Assembly: GCA_013205085.1 (NCBI GenBank)
Contig: JABMLH010000004.1
Location: forward strand, 124,001-188,000
Direction: 5' to 3'
Origin: Microbacteriaceae bacterium VKM Ac-2854
GTDB lineage: Bacteria; Actinomycetota; Actinomycetes; Actinomycetales; Microbacteriaceae
Length of the DNA stretch: 64,000 bases
This document shows positions 1 to 7,750 of this stretch, piece by piece (position 1 is the first letter of the stretch; every line of letters starts with the position of its first letter). A model generated the notes under the pieces. It saw nothing but the letters and a program-made list of their open reading frames with translations. It did no database searches and had not been told where the DNA came from. Both the position numbers and the translations under genes were made by a program.

Positions 1-1
1 C

Positions 2-1093
2 GGCGCGATGATGTTCTCCCTCGCCGCCTGCGCAGGCGGCTCCTCCTCCGGCGGCTCCGGTGACGGTGGTGGCGACGGCGGCCTGATCGGTGTCGCGATG
101 CCGACGAAGTCCTCCGAGCGCTGGATCGCGGACGGCGACAACGTCAAGAAGCAGCTCGAGGAGGCCGGATACCAGGTCGACCTGCAGTACGCCGAGGACG
201 ACATCCCGACCCAGGTCTCGCAGATCGAGAACATGATCACCAAGGGTGCGAAGGCCCTGATCATCGCGTCGATCGACGGCACCACGCTCACCAACGTGCT
301 GCAGGACGCGGCCGACAGCGACATCAAGGTGATCGCCTACGACCGCCTGATCCGCGACTCCGAGAACGTGGACTACTACGCCACCTTCGACAACTACAAG
401 GTCGGCGTGCAGCAGGCCACCTCGCTCCTCGCGGGCCTCGGCCTGACCGACCTCGACGGTGCTGCCGCGGCGAGCGCCCCCGCCGGTCCGTTCAACGTGG
501 AGCTGTTCGCCGGTAGCCCCGACGACAACAACGCGACCTTCTTCTTCAACGGCGCGATGGACACCCTCCAGCCCTACATCGACAACAAGACCCTCGTCGT
601 CAAGAGCGGCGAGACCGAGTTCAACACCGTCGCCACGCTGCGCTGGGACGGCGAGGCCGCCCAGAGCCGCATGGAGGACATCCTCACCAAGACGTACTCC
701 GACGGCTCGAAGGTCAGTGGTGTGCTCTCGCCGTACGACGGCATCTCGCGCGGCATCATCTCCGCGCTGACGGATGCGGGCTACGCGGTCGGCACCGACT
801 TCCCGATCATCACCGGTCAGGATGCGGAGCTGGACTCGGTCAAGGCGATCATCGCGGGCGAGCAGTACGCGACGATCTACAAGGACACCCGCGAGCTGGC
901 CAAGGAGGCCGTGTCGATGGCGCAGGCCGTGCTCGAGGGCACCGAGCCTGAGGTGAACGACACCGAGACGTACGACAACGGCAAGAAGGTCGTCCCGTCC
1001 TACCTGCTCGAGCCGGTCATCGTCACCAAGGACCAGATCCAGTCCGTGCTCGTCGACGGCGGCTACTACACCGACGCCGAGGTCAACGGCTAG
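2..1093 (+). CDS. chvE: Multiple-sugar ABC transporter substrate-binding lipoprotein ChvE (5' end cut off)
   Basis: Extracellular sugar-binding lipoprotein of the ChvE/XylF type, feeding the ATPase and permease encoded just downstream. The reading frame is open to the left edge of the window, so the true start and the first part of the signal peptide lie outside. What remains begins with the end of a lipoprotein signal, S-L-A-A-C, whose Cys is the expected lipidation site, then a Gly/Ser-rich linker and about 330 residues of periplasmic-binding fold. Motifs typical of the family include [11 protein letters not shown] near the start and PIITGQDAE in the C-terminal lobe. Actinobacterial ChvE-MmsA-MmsB operons have exactly this order. 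The sugar (glucose, galactose, arabinose, xylose and others in known systems) cannot be read from the sequence. Confidence 0.9.
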   Translation, partial: GAMMFSLAACAGGSSSGGSGDGGGDGGLIGVAMPTKSSERWIADGDNVKKQLEEAGYQVDLQYAEDDIPTQVSQIENMITKGAKALIIASIDGTTLTNVLQDAADSDIKVIAYDRLIRDSENVDYYATFDNYKVGVQQATSLLAGLGLTDLDGAAAASAPAGPFNVELFAGSPDDNNATFFFNGAMDTLQPYIDNKTLVVKSGETEFNTVATLRWDGEAAQSRMEDILTKTYSDGSKVSGVLSPYDGISRGIISALTDAGYAVGTDFPIITGQDAELDSVKAIIAGEQYATIYKDTRELAKEAVSMAQAVLEGTEPEVNDTETYDNGKKVVPSYLLEPVIVTKDQIQSVLVDGGYYTDAEVNG

Positions 1094-1107
1094 CAGACCC
1101 CTCCCCG

Positions 1108-1168
1108 CTGATTGAGCTTGCCGAAATCACCCTTCTCAGGAGGCATTGGTTTCGGCAAGCTCAACCAG
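1108..1168. repeat. Intergenic palindrome, GGTTGAGCTTG-CGAAACC family
   Basis: Two 21-base arms, 1108-1128 and 1148-1168, are inverted copies with two mismatches and a 19-base loop. Each arm is a form of CTGGTTGAGCTTGCCGAAAC. Two more, tandem, copies of the arm occur at 58571-58612. I recall this sequence as very frequent between genes in Microbacteriaceae. Here it sits between chvE and mmsA inside one operon, where a transcript hairpin could protect or attenuate the message; that role is inference. Confidence 0.75.
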
Positions 1169-1197
1169 CACATTCCCCGACGAAGGAGTCGCACAAC

Positions 1198-2727
1198 GTG
1201 AGCACGAACATCCTCGAGATGCGCTCGATCACCAAGACCTTCCCCGGCGTGAAGGCGCTGCAGGACGTCACGCTGAACGTCGCCCGCGGCGAGGTGCACG
1301 CGATCTGCGGCGAGAACGGCGCCGGCAAATCCACCCTGATGAAGGTGCTCTCGGGCGTCTACCCGCACGGCAGCTACGAGGGCGACATCGTCTTCGAGGG
1401 CGAGACCATGTCGTTCGCGTCCATCCGCGACAGCGAGGCGCAGGGCATCGTCATCATCCACCAGGAGCTCGCCCTCAGCCCCTACCTCTCCATCGCGGAG
1501 AACATCTTCCTCGGCAACGAGGTCCGCGGCTTCGCGGGGCTGATCGACTGGAACAAGACCAACCAGGAGGCGGCCGCGCTGCTGGCCCGCGTGGGCCTGG
1601 CCGAGAACCCCACCACCAAGATCCTCGACATCGGCGTCGGAAAGCAGCAGCTCGTCGAGATCGCCAAGGCGCTCTCCAAGCGGGTGAAGCTGCTCATCCT
1701 CGACGAGCCCACCGCGGCCCTGAACGACGAGGACTCGGCGCACCTGCTCGACCTGATCCTGCACCTGAAGGAGCAGGGCATCACGTCGATCATCATCAGC
1801 CACAAGCTGAACGAGATCAAGAAGATCTCGGACACGGTGACCGTCATCCGCGACGGAAAGACCATCGAGACGATCGCGAAGAGCGACGTCACGGAGGACC
1901 GGATCATCAAGGACATGGTCGGCCGCGACCTCGACCACCGCTACCCCGATCACACGCCGCACATCGGCGAGGAGATCCTGCGCGTGGAGAACTGGACGGC
2001 CCACCATCCGCAGGACCCGACCCGCGTGATGGTCGACAACGTCAATCTCAACGTGCACCGCGGCGAGATCGTCGGCATCGCCGGCCTGATGGGCGCCGGG
2101 CGCACGGAGTTCGCGATGTCGCTGTTCGGCCGCTCCTACGGCTCCCGGATCTCGGGCTCCGTCTTCAAGGCCGGCAAGGAGATCCGCATCCGCAACGTGT
2201 CGGAGGCGATCGCCCACGGCCTCGCCTACGCCACGGAGGACCGCAAGCACTACGGCCTCAACCTCATCGACGACATCAAGCGCAACATCTCGCTCGCGTC
2301 GCTGGGCAAGGTGTCCAAGGGCGGCCTCGTCGACGACAACCTCGAGTTCGGCGTCGCCAATGAGTACCGCAGCTCGATGAACATCAAGTCGCCGACCGTG
2401 CTGGCCAAGACCGGGAAGCTGTCGGGCGGCAACCAGCAGAAAGTCGTGCTGTCGAAGTGGATCTACTCCGACCCCGACGTGCTGATCCTGGACGAGCCCA
2501 CCCGCGGCATCGACGTCGGCGCGAAGTACGAGATTTACACCATCATCAACAAGCTCGCGGCGCAGGGTAAGGGGATCATCGTCATCTCCTCCGAACTGCC
2601 CGAGCTGCTGGGCATCTGCGACCGCGTCTACGCGCTGTCGGAGGGCCGCATCACGGGCGAACTGCCCATCAGCGAGGCGACGCCCGAGGCGGTCCTCACC
2701 CTTATGACTCAGGAGAAGCAACGATGA
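1198..2727 (+). CDS. mmsA: Multiple-sugar ABC transporter ATP-binding protein MmsA
   Basis: Cytoplasmic ATPase of the sugar importer (509 aa). It is a tandem of two ABC modules, as in RbsA/XylG/GguA. The first module has a Walker [10 protein letters not shown] at residues 38-46 and [10 protein letters not shown] as Walker B. The second has the usual degenerate P-loop (GLMGAGRTE), the signature LSGGNQQKV near residue 404 and [13 protein letters not shown]. The GTG start is supported by AAGGAG about 10 bases upstream, and the length is standard. It overlaps mmsB by 4 bp (ATGA), so translation is coupled. The inverted repeat in the gap to chvE may set different expression of the binding protein and the membrane complex. 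Confidence 0.95.
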   Translation: MSTNILEMRSITKTFPGVKALQDVTLNVARGEVHAICGENGAGKSTLMKVLSGVYPHGSYEGDIVFEGETMSFASIRDSEAQGIVIIHQELALSPYLSIAENIFLGNEVRGFAGLIDWNKTNQEAAALLARVGLAENPTTKILDIGVGKQQLVEIAKALSKRVKLLILDEPTAALNDEDSAHLLDLILHLKEQGITSIIISHKLNEIKKISDTVTVIRDGKTIETIAKSDVTEDRIIKDMVGRDLDHRYPDHTPHIGEEILRVENWTAHHPQDPTRVMVDNVNLNVHRGEIVGIAGLMGAGRTEFAMSLFGRSYGSRISGSVFKAGKEIRIRNVSEAIAHGLAYATEDRKHYGLNLIDDIKRNISLASLGKVSKGGLVDDNLEFGVANEYRSSMNIKSPTVLAKTGKLSGGNQQKVVLSKWIYSDPDVLILDEPTRGIDVGAKYEIYTIINKLAAQGKGIIVISSELPELLGICDRVYALSEGRITGELPISEATPEAVLTLMTQEKQR

Positions 2728-3959
2728 CCGACCTCCAGGACAAGCCCGCCGCCGGCGCCGCCGTGCAGCCGGTGGAGAACGCGTTCACCAAGCGCATCAG
2801 CCACGTGCTGGGCGACCTCGGCAAGAACGGCATCTTCATCGCCCTGCTCGTGGTGGTGCTGCTATTCGAGGTGCTGACCAACGGGATCCTGCTGCGCCCG
2901 CAGAACATCTCCAACCTGATCGTCCAGAACGGCTACATCCTCATCCTCGCCATCGGCATGGTGATGGTGATCGTGGCCGGCCACATCGACCTCTCCGTCG
3001 GTTCGATCGCCGCGTTCGTCGGCGCCGTCTCGGGCGTCTTCGCGGTCAACATGGGGCTGCCGTGGTGGCTCTCCATCGTGCTGTCGCTGCTGATCGGCGC
3101 CCTCGTCGGCGCCTGGCAGGGCTTCTGGATCGCCTACGTCGGGATACCCGCGTTCATCGTCACCCTGGCAGGCATGCTGATCTTCCGCGGCCTCGCGCTG
3201 GTCGTGCTCGGCAATGCGAACATCGGCTCCTTCCCCGCCGAATACCGGGCGCTGGGCAACGGCTTCCTCACCGACATCTTCGGCGAACTCGAACTGGACC
3301 CGCTGTCGCTCGGCGTCGGCGCGCTCGCGATCATCGCCTTCATCGTGCAGGCCGTCCGCACCCGCCGCGGCCGCCAGAAGTACAACCAGGAAGTCGAGCC
3401 CGCCGCCTGGTTCGTCACCAAGCTGGTGCTCGTCTCGGCCGGCATCGCGCTCTTCGCCTACGCCCTGTCCACCTTCAAGGGCATCCCGATCACCCTGATC
3501 GTGCTCGCCGTGCTCGTTATGGTCTACGGCGTCGTGATGTCGCGCTCCGTCTTCGGCCGCCACGTCTACGCCATCGGCGGCAACCTGCACGCCGCCGAAC
3601 TCTCCGGCATCAAGACCCGCAACGTCACCTTCTGGCTGTTCGTGAACATGGGCTTCCTCGCCGCCCTCGCCGGGCTTGTCTTCACCGCCCGACTCAACCT
3701 CGCCGGACCCAAGGCCGGCGACGGCTTCGAACTCGAAGCGATCTCCGCCGCGTTCATCGGCGGCGCGGCCGTGCAGGGCGGCGTCGGCACCATCGGCGGC
3801 GCCATCATCGGTGGCCTGATCATCGGCGTGCTGAACAACGGCATGTCGATCATGGGCATCGGCATCGAATGGCAGCAGGCCGTCAAGGGCCTCGTGCTGC
3901 TGCTCGCCGTCGCCTTCGACGTCTACAACAAGCGCCGCTCCGGCAGCCGCATCGGCTAG
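2724..3959 (+). CDS. mmsB: Multiple-sugar ABC transporter permease MmsB
   Basis: Membrane-spanning subunit of the importer (411 aa) with about ten hydrophobic segments. The conserved permease signatures are visible: [13 protein letters not shown] after the third membrane segment and a Gly-rich stretch with [11 protein letters not shown] before the last segments. The lengthened, charged central loop (residues about 205-235, [15 protein letters not shown]) is typical of MmsB/GguB rather than RbsC. The start codon overlaps the mmsA stop. It closes the three-gene transporter; the next gene starts 9 bases later and may be cotranscribed. Confidence 0.93.
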   Translation: MTDLQDKPAAGAAVQPVENAFTKRISHVLGDLGKNGIFIALLVVVLLFEVLTNGILLRPQNISNLIVQNGYILILAIGMVMVIVAGHIDLSVGSIAAFVGAVSGVFAVNMGLPWWLSIVLSLLIGALVGAWQGFWIAYVGIPAFIVTLAGMLIFRGLALVVLGNANIGSFPAEYRALGNGFLTDIFGELELDPLSLGVGALAIIAFIVQAVRTRRGRQKYNQEVEPAAWFVTKLVLVSAGIALFAYALSTFKGIPITLIVLAVLVMVYGVVMSRSVFGRHVYAIGGNLHAAELSGIKTRNVTFWLFVNMGFLAALAGLVFTARLNLAGPKAGDGFELEAISAAFIGGAAVQGGVGTIGGAIIGGLIIGVLNNGMSIMGIGIEWQQAVKGLVLLLAVAFDVYNKRRSGSRIG

Positions 3960-3968
3960 CGTCGGCCC

Positions 3969-4547
3969 ATGCCTGACTTCTCGCGGTACCTCCCGCTGAG
4001 TCAGCGTGCCCAGGTCGACGAGACGGGCGTCAGCAACGACTGGCGCCCGTTCGTCGCGCAGCGGCTCACACGTCTGGCCGGCGTCGATGCCGCGTGGGAT
4101 GCGCCCGCGCGCGGCGGCGGCACCACCGGGTCGGTCTTGAACGCGTTGGTCGACCGGCTCGGATCCTCGCGGCGGCAGCGGCTCGCGTCCCGCCTCGGCG
4201 TCGGCGCGGATGCCGTGGCGCTCGGGGCCGAGCAGGTGCGGATCGCGCTCGCTTCGTTCGCCGCTCGACGCGCCGCCGGATTCGGCCCGCACGGTGTCGC
4301 CGAGCTCGTCGCCGTCGTCGCGGCCGAACTCGCGATCGGCTCCGACCTCGATCTCCCGGCACGCGTCTCCGGCGCCGTCGCGCTGCACCTGTCGCTCGCC
4401 GCGCCTCTCCCCATCCGCGCCGCCATCCGCGACCGCGCCCTGGTCGCCACCGACGCCGGCTGGCGCTTCGGCTCCGGCGCCCCCCTCGAGGCGCCCGCCG
4501 AGGCCCACCTGGCCTTCCTCTGCGGCCTCGCCCCGTTCCCGTCCTGA
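3969..4547 (+). CDS. Hypothetical protein, Ala/Arg-rich, helical
   Basis: I do not recognise this 192-aa protein. It has no signal peptide or membrane segment. It is rich in Ala, Arg and Leu, probably largely helical, and ends with an acidic/hydrophobic tail. It begins 9 bases after the permease stop on the same strand and shows the codon use of its neighbours, which argues that it is a real gene at the end of the transporter operon. No Shine-Dalgarno is visible before the ATG, so it may rely on translational coupling. An inverted repeat (4565-4609) follows directly and looks like the end of the transcription unit. Confidence 0.6.
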   Translation: MPDFSRYLPLSQRAQVDETGVSNDWRPFVAQRLTRLAGVDAAWDAPARGGGTTGSVLNALVDRLGSSRRQRLASRLGVGADAVALGAEQVRIALASFAARRAAGFGPHGVAELVAVVAAELAIGSDLDLPARVSGAVALHLSLAAPLPIRAAIRDRALVATDAGWRFGSGAPLEAPAEAHLAFLCGLAPFPS

Positions 4548-4564
4548 CGCCGACCCTCCCTTTA

Positions 4565-4609
4565 GCGAGAAGTTGCAGCCCCGGGCCCATCAGGGCTGCA
4601 ACTTTTCGC
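4565..4609. repeat. Hairpin repeat, AGTTGCAGCC family, copy 1 (terminator-like)
   Basis: Arms of 17 bases, 4565-4581 and 4593-4609, with a single G:U-type mismatch: GCGAGAAGTTGCAGCCC and GGGCTGCAACTTTTCGC around an 11-base loop. The same arm sequence forms a perfect palindrome at 42585-42631. It lies immediately after a gene end, so it may act as a transcription terminator or message-stabilising stem. There is no T-run. Confidence 0.75.
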
Positions 4610-4637
4610 CAGAACGGGCGGGGATCTGGCAGGATGG

Positions 4638-4802
4638 ACGACAGAAGGGGAGTAGTTCCCACCGGCCGCGGCGAGACCGCGGGCGATGCAGTGGCGTCGA
4701 CATAGTGGCGATCAGGATGATCGACCCGGCCCACCGATCCGCGCGAGCGGGTGAACGAGACCTTCGGCACGAATCCGTGCCGAAGTGTCGAACCCGGCGC
4801 CT
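4638..4802 (+). promoter_or_regulatory. Probable yybP-ykoY (Mn2+) riboswitch upstream of mntP
   Basis: The leader has AAGGGGAGTAG at 4645-4655, the block I know as the hallmark of this riboswitch class, and CGAGACC twice (4672-4678 and 4756-4762). The second CGAGACC precedes a 9-bp stem, CTTCGGCAC/GTGCCGAAG at 4762-4785. It ends just before the mntP ribosome binding site. Binding of Mn2+ in this class turns on exporters such as MntP. The boundaries are approximate. A covariance-model search (Rfam RF00080) would settle it. Confidence 0.8.
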
Positions 4803-4828
4803 CGGCCCGCCAGAACCAAAGGCCGACC

Positions 4829-5395
4829 ATGACCTTCGTCCCCCTGTTCTTCGTCGCGCTCGGCGTCTCCGCCGACGCGTTCGCCGTCGCCCTCGGCAAG
4901 GGCCTGCACATGCGGGTGCTCGCGTACCGCAACGCCCTCGCCGTCGCCCTCACCTTCGGCGTCTTCCAGGCGGTCATGCCGCTGATCGGCTGGCTGCTCG
5001 GTACCGGGCTGGCCGACTACATCCGCGACTACGACCACTGGGTCGCCTTCGGCCTGCTGCTGCTGATCGGCGGCAAGATGCTGTGGGAGGCGATCGTCGC
5101 CAAGGATGACGAGAAGGACTCCGATGGCACCATCAAGCTGCGCGAACTGCTGCTGCTCGCCGTCGCGACCAGCATCGACGCGCTCGCCGTCGGCATCACC
5201 TTCGCCTTCCTGCAGGTGTCGATCCTCGGCGCCGTCGCGCTCATCGGCGCGGTCGCCTTCGCGCTCACCTTCGTGGGCGTTGTGCTCGGCCACCGCGTCG
5301 GCGCCCGGTTCCGCGGCCCCGCCGAGATCGCCGGCGGCCTCATCCTGATCGGCATCGGCGTGCGCATCCTGTTCGACCACCTCGGCATCTGGTGA
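4829..5395 (+). CDS. mntP: Manganese efflux pump MntP
   Basis: Inner-membrane Mn2+ exporter of 188 aa, the normal family length, with six hydrophobic segments. The two internal repeats each carry the family's metal-binding motif: LGVSADAFAVALGKG near the N-terminus and VATSIDALAVGITF near residue 115, with conserved Asp residues in both. I place the start at the ATG giving MTFVPLFF. A longer reading from GTG 4751 would add 26 non-family residues encoded inside the riboswitch stem, so I reject it. The riboswitch directly upstream means the gene is probably induced by excess manganese. A hairpin follows the stop codon. Confidence 0.93.
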   Translation: MTFVPLFFVALGVSADAFAVALGKGLHMRVLAYRNALAVALTFGVFQAVMPLIGWLLGTGLADYIRDYDHWVAFGLLLLIGGKMLWEAIVAKDDEKDSDGTIKLRELLLLAVATSIDALAVGITFAFLQVSILGAVALIGAVAFALTFVGVVLGHRVGARFRGPAEIAGGLILIGIGVRILFDHLGIW

Positions 5396-5401
5396 TCTCC
5401 G

Positions 5402-5451
5402 AAAGGGTGGTCACTTTCTCCGCTACCACCCGACGAAGTGACAACCCTTTT
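5402..5451. terminator. Hairpin between mntP and MFS gene
   Basis: A 16-base arm at 5402-5417 (AAAGGGTGGTCACTTT) pairs with 5436-5451 (AAGTGACAACCCTTTT), with one mismatch and an 18-base loop. It starts seven bases after the mntP stop and ends in TTTT, so it is a plausible intrinsic terminator of mntP read from the plus strand. Confidence 0.6.
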
Positions 5452-5471
5452 CTGCGGGTAGCCTGAGCCGG

Positions 5472-6662
5472 ATGACCTCCCTCCTCCGCCGCCGCACGGA
5501 GGGGCTCTCCCGCGACGTGCTCGTGCTCGGCGCCGTCGCCTTCTTCGTGATGCTCGGCTTCGGCGTCGTGGTGCCGGTGCTGCCGGTGTACGTGCGCAGC
5601 TTCGACGTCGGCTACGTCGAAGTCGGCGCCGTGCTCTCGGCCTTCGCGCTGATGCGCCTGGTCGCGAATCCGTTCGTCGGCAAGCTCGTCGATCTGATCG
5701 GCGAGCGCGTGGTGCTCGCCGTCGGCATCGGCATCGTCGCGCTCTCCAGCGCGCTCGTCGGCCTCGCCCAGGACTACCTGCACGTGCTGCTGCTGCGCGG
5801 ACTCGGCGGGATCGGCTCCGCGATGTTCACCGTCGCCGCGATGACGCTGCTGCTGCGCTCCACGGACCCCGCCCGCCGCGGCCGCTCCGTCGGCTTCTAC
5901 CAGGGCGGCTTCCTGCTCGGCGGTATGGCCGGACCCGCCGTGGGCGGCATCCTCTCGGCGATCTCGCTCACCGCTCCCTTCTTCTTCTACGCCGCCACCC
6001 TCGCTGTCGCGGGCCTGGTCGGACTCGTGCTGCTGCGCGGCGAGACCCACGAGTCGATGGCCGGCGCCGAACCGCCGCGGCCGTTCCGCGTCGTCATCCG
6101 CGACCGCCGTTACCAGAGCGCGTTGCTGGCCAACTTCGCCACCGGCTGGTCCGCGATGGGCGTGCGGGGTGCGTTGGTGCCGGTGCTCGTCGTCGAGTCG
6201 CTGCACCAGGAGCCCGCCTGGACCGGCATCGCCTTCGCGATCGCCGCCGTGGTGCAGACCATCGCCCTCGGGCCGGCGGGCAGGTACGTCGACACCGTCG
6301 GCCGCCGGCCCGCGATCATCGGCGCCTTCGCCGTCGGCGCCGCGACGATGGCGGCCATCCCCTTCGTCACCGAACTCTGGATGCTCATCGCCCTGCTCGG
6401 CGTGTACGGCGCGGCCGCCGCCTTTATGGGAACGGCGCCGGCCGCCTCCGTCGGCGATGCCGCGGGCGGACGCGGTGGCCAGCCGGTGGCCGTGTTCCAG
6501 GCCGTCGGCGACGCCGCTGCGATCGTCGGCCCCCTCGCCGCCGGTGCGCTGATGGACGCGTTCTCCTACCCCGCCGCCTTCGCCTCCGCCGTCGTCCTCA
6601 TGCTCGCCGCGTCCCTCCTCGCCCTCCGGATGCCCGCGCCGCGACTCATAGACGGCGCATAG
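5472..6662 (+). CDS. MFS transporter (multidrug-efflux-like)
   Basis: Twelve-segment major facilitator of 396 aa, most like small drug or sugar efflux proteins (DHA1 type). The loop between segments 2 and 3 has the conserved GKLVDLIGERVV (G-x-x-x-D-x-x-G-x-R-x-x), and segment 5 has the antiporter-like GGMAGPAVGGILS. The second half repeats the first (AGRYVDTVGRRPAIIG). The substrate is unknown. It follows mntP on the same strand but behind a terminator-like hairpin, so it probably has its own promoter. There is no clear Shine-Dalgarno before the ATG. Confidence 0.88.
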   Translation: MTSLLRRRTEGLSRDVLVLGAVAFFVMLGFGVVVPVLPVYVRSFDVGYVEVGAVLSAFALMRLVANPFVGKLVDLIGERVVLAVGIGIVALSSALVGLAQDYLHVLLLRGLGGIGSAMFTVAAMTLLLRSTDPARRGRSVGFYQGGFLLGGMAGPAVGGILSAISLTAPFFFYAATLAVAGLVGLVLLRGETHESMAGAEPPRPFRVVIRDRRYQSALLANFATGWSAMGVRGALVPVLVVESLHQEPAWTGIAFAIAAVVQTIALGPAGRYVDTVGRRPAIIGAFAVGAATMAAIPFVTELWMLIALLGVYGAAAAFMGTAPAASVGDAAGGRGGQPVAVFQAVGDAAAIVGPLAAGALMDAFSYPAAFASAVVLMLAASLLALRMPAPRLIDGA

Positions 6663-6730
6663 CCGGCGCATCGGCGCCTCATCGAACGCTCACGTGAAAT
6701 AGCGGACGTATCGAGGCGGAGGAGCGCGAC

Positions 6731-7633
6731 ATGACCCAGCAGAAGAACGACGACACCCGGTGGATCGACGCCGAGGGTCTGGTGATCGACGAGGACGACC
6801 GCGGCCTCGTCTACGACATCCGCACCCTCGTGAACCGCCGACGCGCCCTCGGACTGTTCGGCGGGATCGCCGGGGTCACCCTGCTCGCGGCGTGCTCCGC
6901 TGCGGAGACGACCGCATCGGCCACCGCGACAGCCACAGCGAGCGCCACGGCCACGCCGTCCGCCACCGCTACCGCCACACCGACCCCGACCGCCACGGCC
7001 GATGTCCCGATCGACGAGGTCCCGGATGAGACGGCCGGCCCGTATCCCGGCGACAACTCCAACGGCGTGAACGTGCTCGACGACTCCGGGATCGTGCGCA
7101 GCGACATCCGCTCCAGCTTCGGATCCTCGACCACCACCGCGGCCGGGGTTCCCCTCACGATCCAGCTCAGCGTCCGCACCGCGGCCACCGGGGCCGCCCT
7201 CGCCGGCGCCGCCGTCTACCTCTGGCACTGCAACATCGACGGCGAGTACTCGCTCTACGGCGACGGACTCGAGAACGAGAACTACCTGCGCGGAGTGCAG
7301 GAGGTCGACGGCACCGGAACCGTGACCTTCACCTCCATCTTCCCCGCGGCGTATTCGGGCCGATGGCCGCACATCCACTTCGAGGTCTATTCCGACGTCG
7401 CGACCGCGGTCGCGGCGGGACCGATCGTGAAGACCTCGCAGATCGCCCTCCCGGCCGAAGCCTGCGACGCCGTATACGCGACGGCGGGCTACGAACAGAG
7501 CGTCCGCAACATGCAGCAGACCAGCCTCGCCTCCGACAACGTGTTCGGCGAGGACAGCGGCATCCACCAGATCGCCACGATGTCGGGCGACGCCGCCACG
7601 GGCTACACCGCTGCGCTGACGATCGGGGTCTGA
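6731..7633 (+). CDS. Secreted/lipoprotein intradiol ring-cleavage dioxygenase-like protein
   Basis: Protein of the protocatechuate 3,4-dioxygenase fold (300 aa). The N-terminus holds a twin-arginine signal (NRRRALGLF, residues 35-43) and a lipobox LLAAC with Cys55. A low-complexity Thr/Ala/Ser linker follows (residues 58-90), then the catalytic domain. The four Fe(III) ligands of the family are all present: Tyr173 (DGEYSLY), Tyr208, His214 and His216 (YSGRWPHIHFEVY). The GPYPGD motif at 103-108 also fits. It is therefore probably an active enzyme exported folded with its iron and anchored outside the cell. Related secreted proteins are usually annotated only as intradiol-dioxygenase-like; the aromatic substrate is unknown. 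It is not in an operon with other aromatic catabolism genes. Confidence 0.88.
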   Translation: MTQQKNDDTRWIDAEGLVIDEDDRGLVYDIRTLVNRRRALGLFGGIAGVTLLAACSAAETTASATATATASATATPSATATATPTPTATADVPIDEVPDETAGPYPGDNSNGVNVLDDSGIVRSDIRSSFGSSTTTAAGVPLTIQLSVRTAATGAALAGAAVYLWHCNIDGEYSLYGDGLENENYLRGVQEVDGTGTVTFTSIFPAAYSGRWPHIHFEVYSDVATAVAAGPIVKTSQIALPAEACDAVYATAGYEQSVRNMQQTSLASDNVFGEDSGIHQIATMSGDAATGYTAALTIGV

Positions 7634-7685
7634 TCATGGCCGACCGTACCGAGACCCGATGCACCTCACTCGAGGGCAGGTGCAC

Positions 7686-7727
7686 GGATCTCGATACGGT
7701 CGGACGGCCTCGCTACTCGATCAGCAG
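7686..7727. repeat. Intergenic repeat, GATCTCGATACG...CTACTCGATCAGCAG type
   Basis: A short element between two convergent genes. Its left end, GGATCTCGATACG, and right end, CGCTACTCGATCAGCAG, match from memory a very common Microbacteriaceae intergenic repeat whose centre varies. It is preceded by a small inverted repeat, GCACCT at 7662-7667 and AGGTGC at 7678-7683. Only one copy lies in this window, so the family assignment rests on memory. Confidence 0.5.
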
Positions 7728-7750
7728 ATGGAGAGCCCCATCACCGTGTC

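Noticed and set aside
1090-4508. Long minus-strand frames opposite mmsA, mmsB and the hypothetical gene.
   Set aside because: Asp/Val/Leu/Arg-rich shadow translations with no signal peptide or motif; the sense strand carries clear ABC transporter genes. Similar shadows elsewhere were dropped for the same reason.
4751-4828. GTG start extending mntP by 26 residues.
   Set aside because: The extension lies within the predicted riboswitch stem and has no counterpart in MntP proteins; MTFVPLFF is the family's normal start.
4066-4977. An Arg-rich minus-strand frame crossing the hairpin and the riboswitch region.
   Set aside because: Extreme Arg/Gly/Ala composition, crosses a palindrome and a structured leader, and no start signal; a GC artefact.
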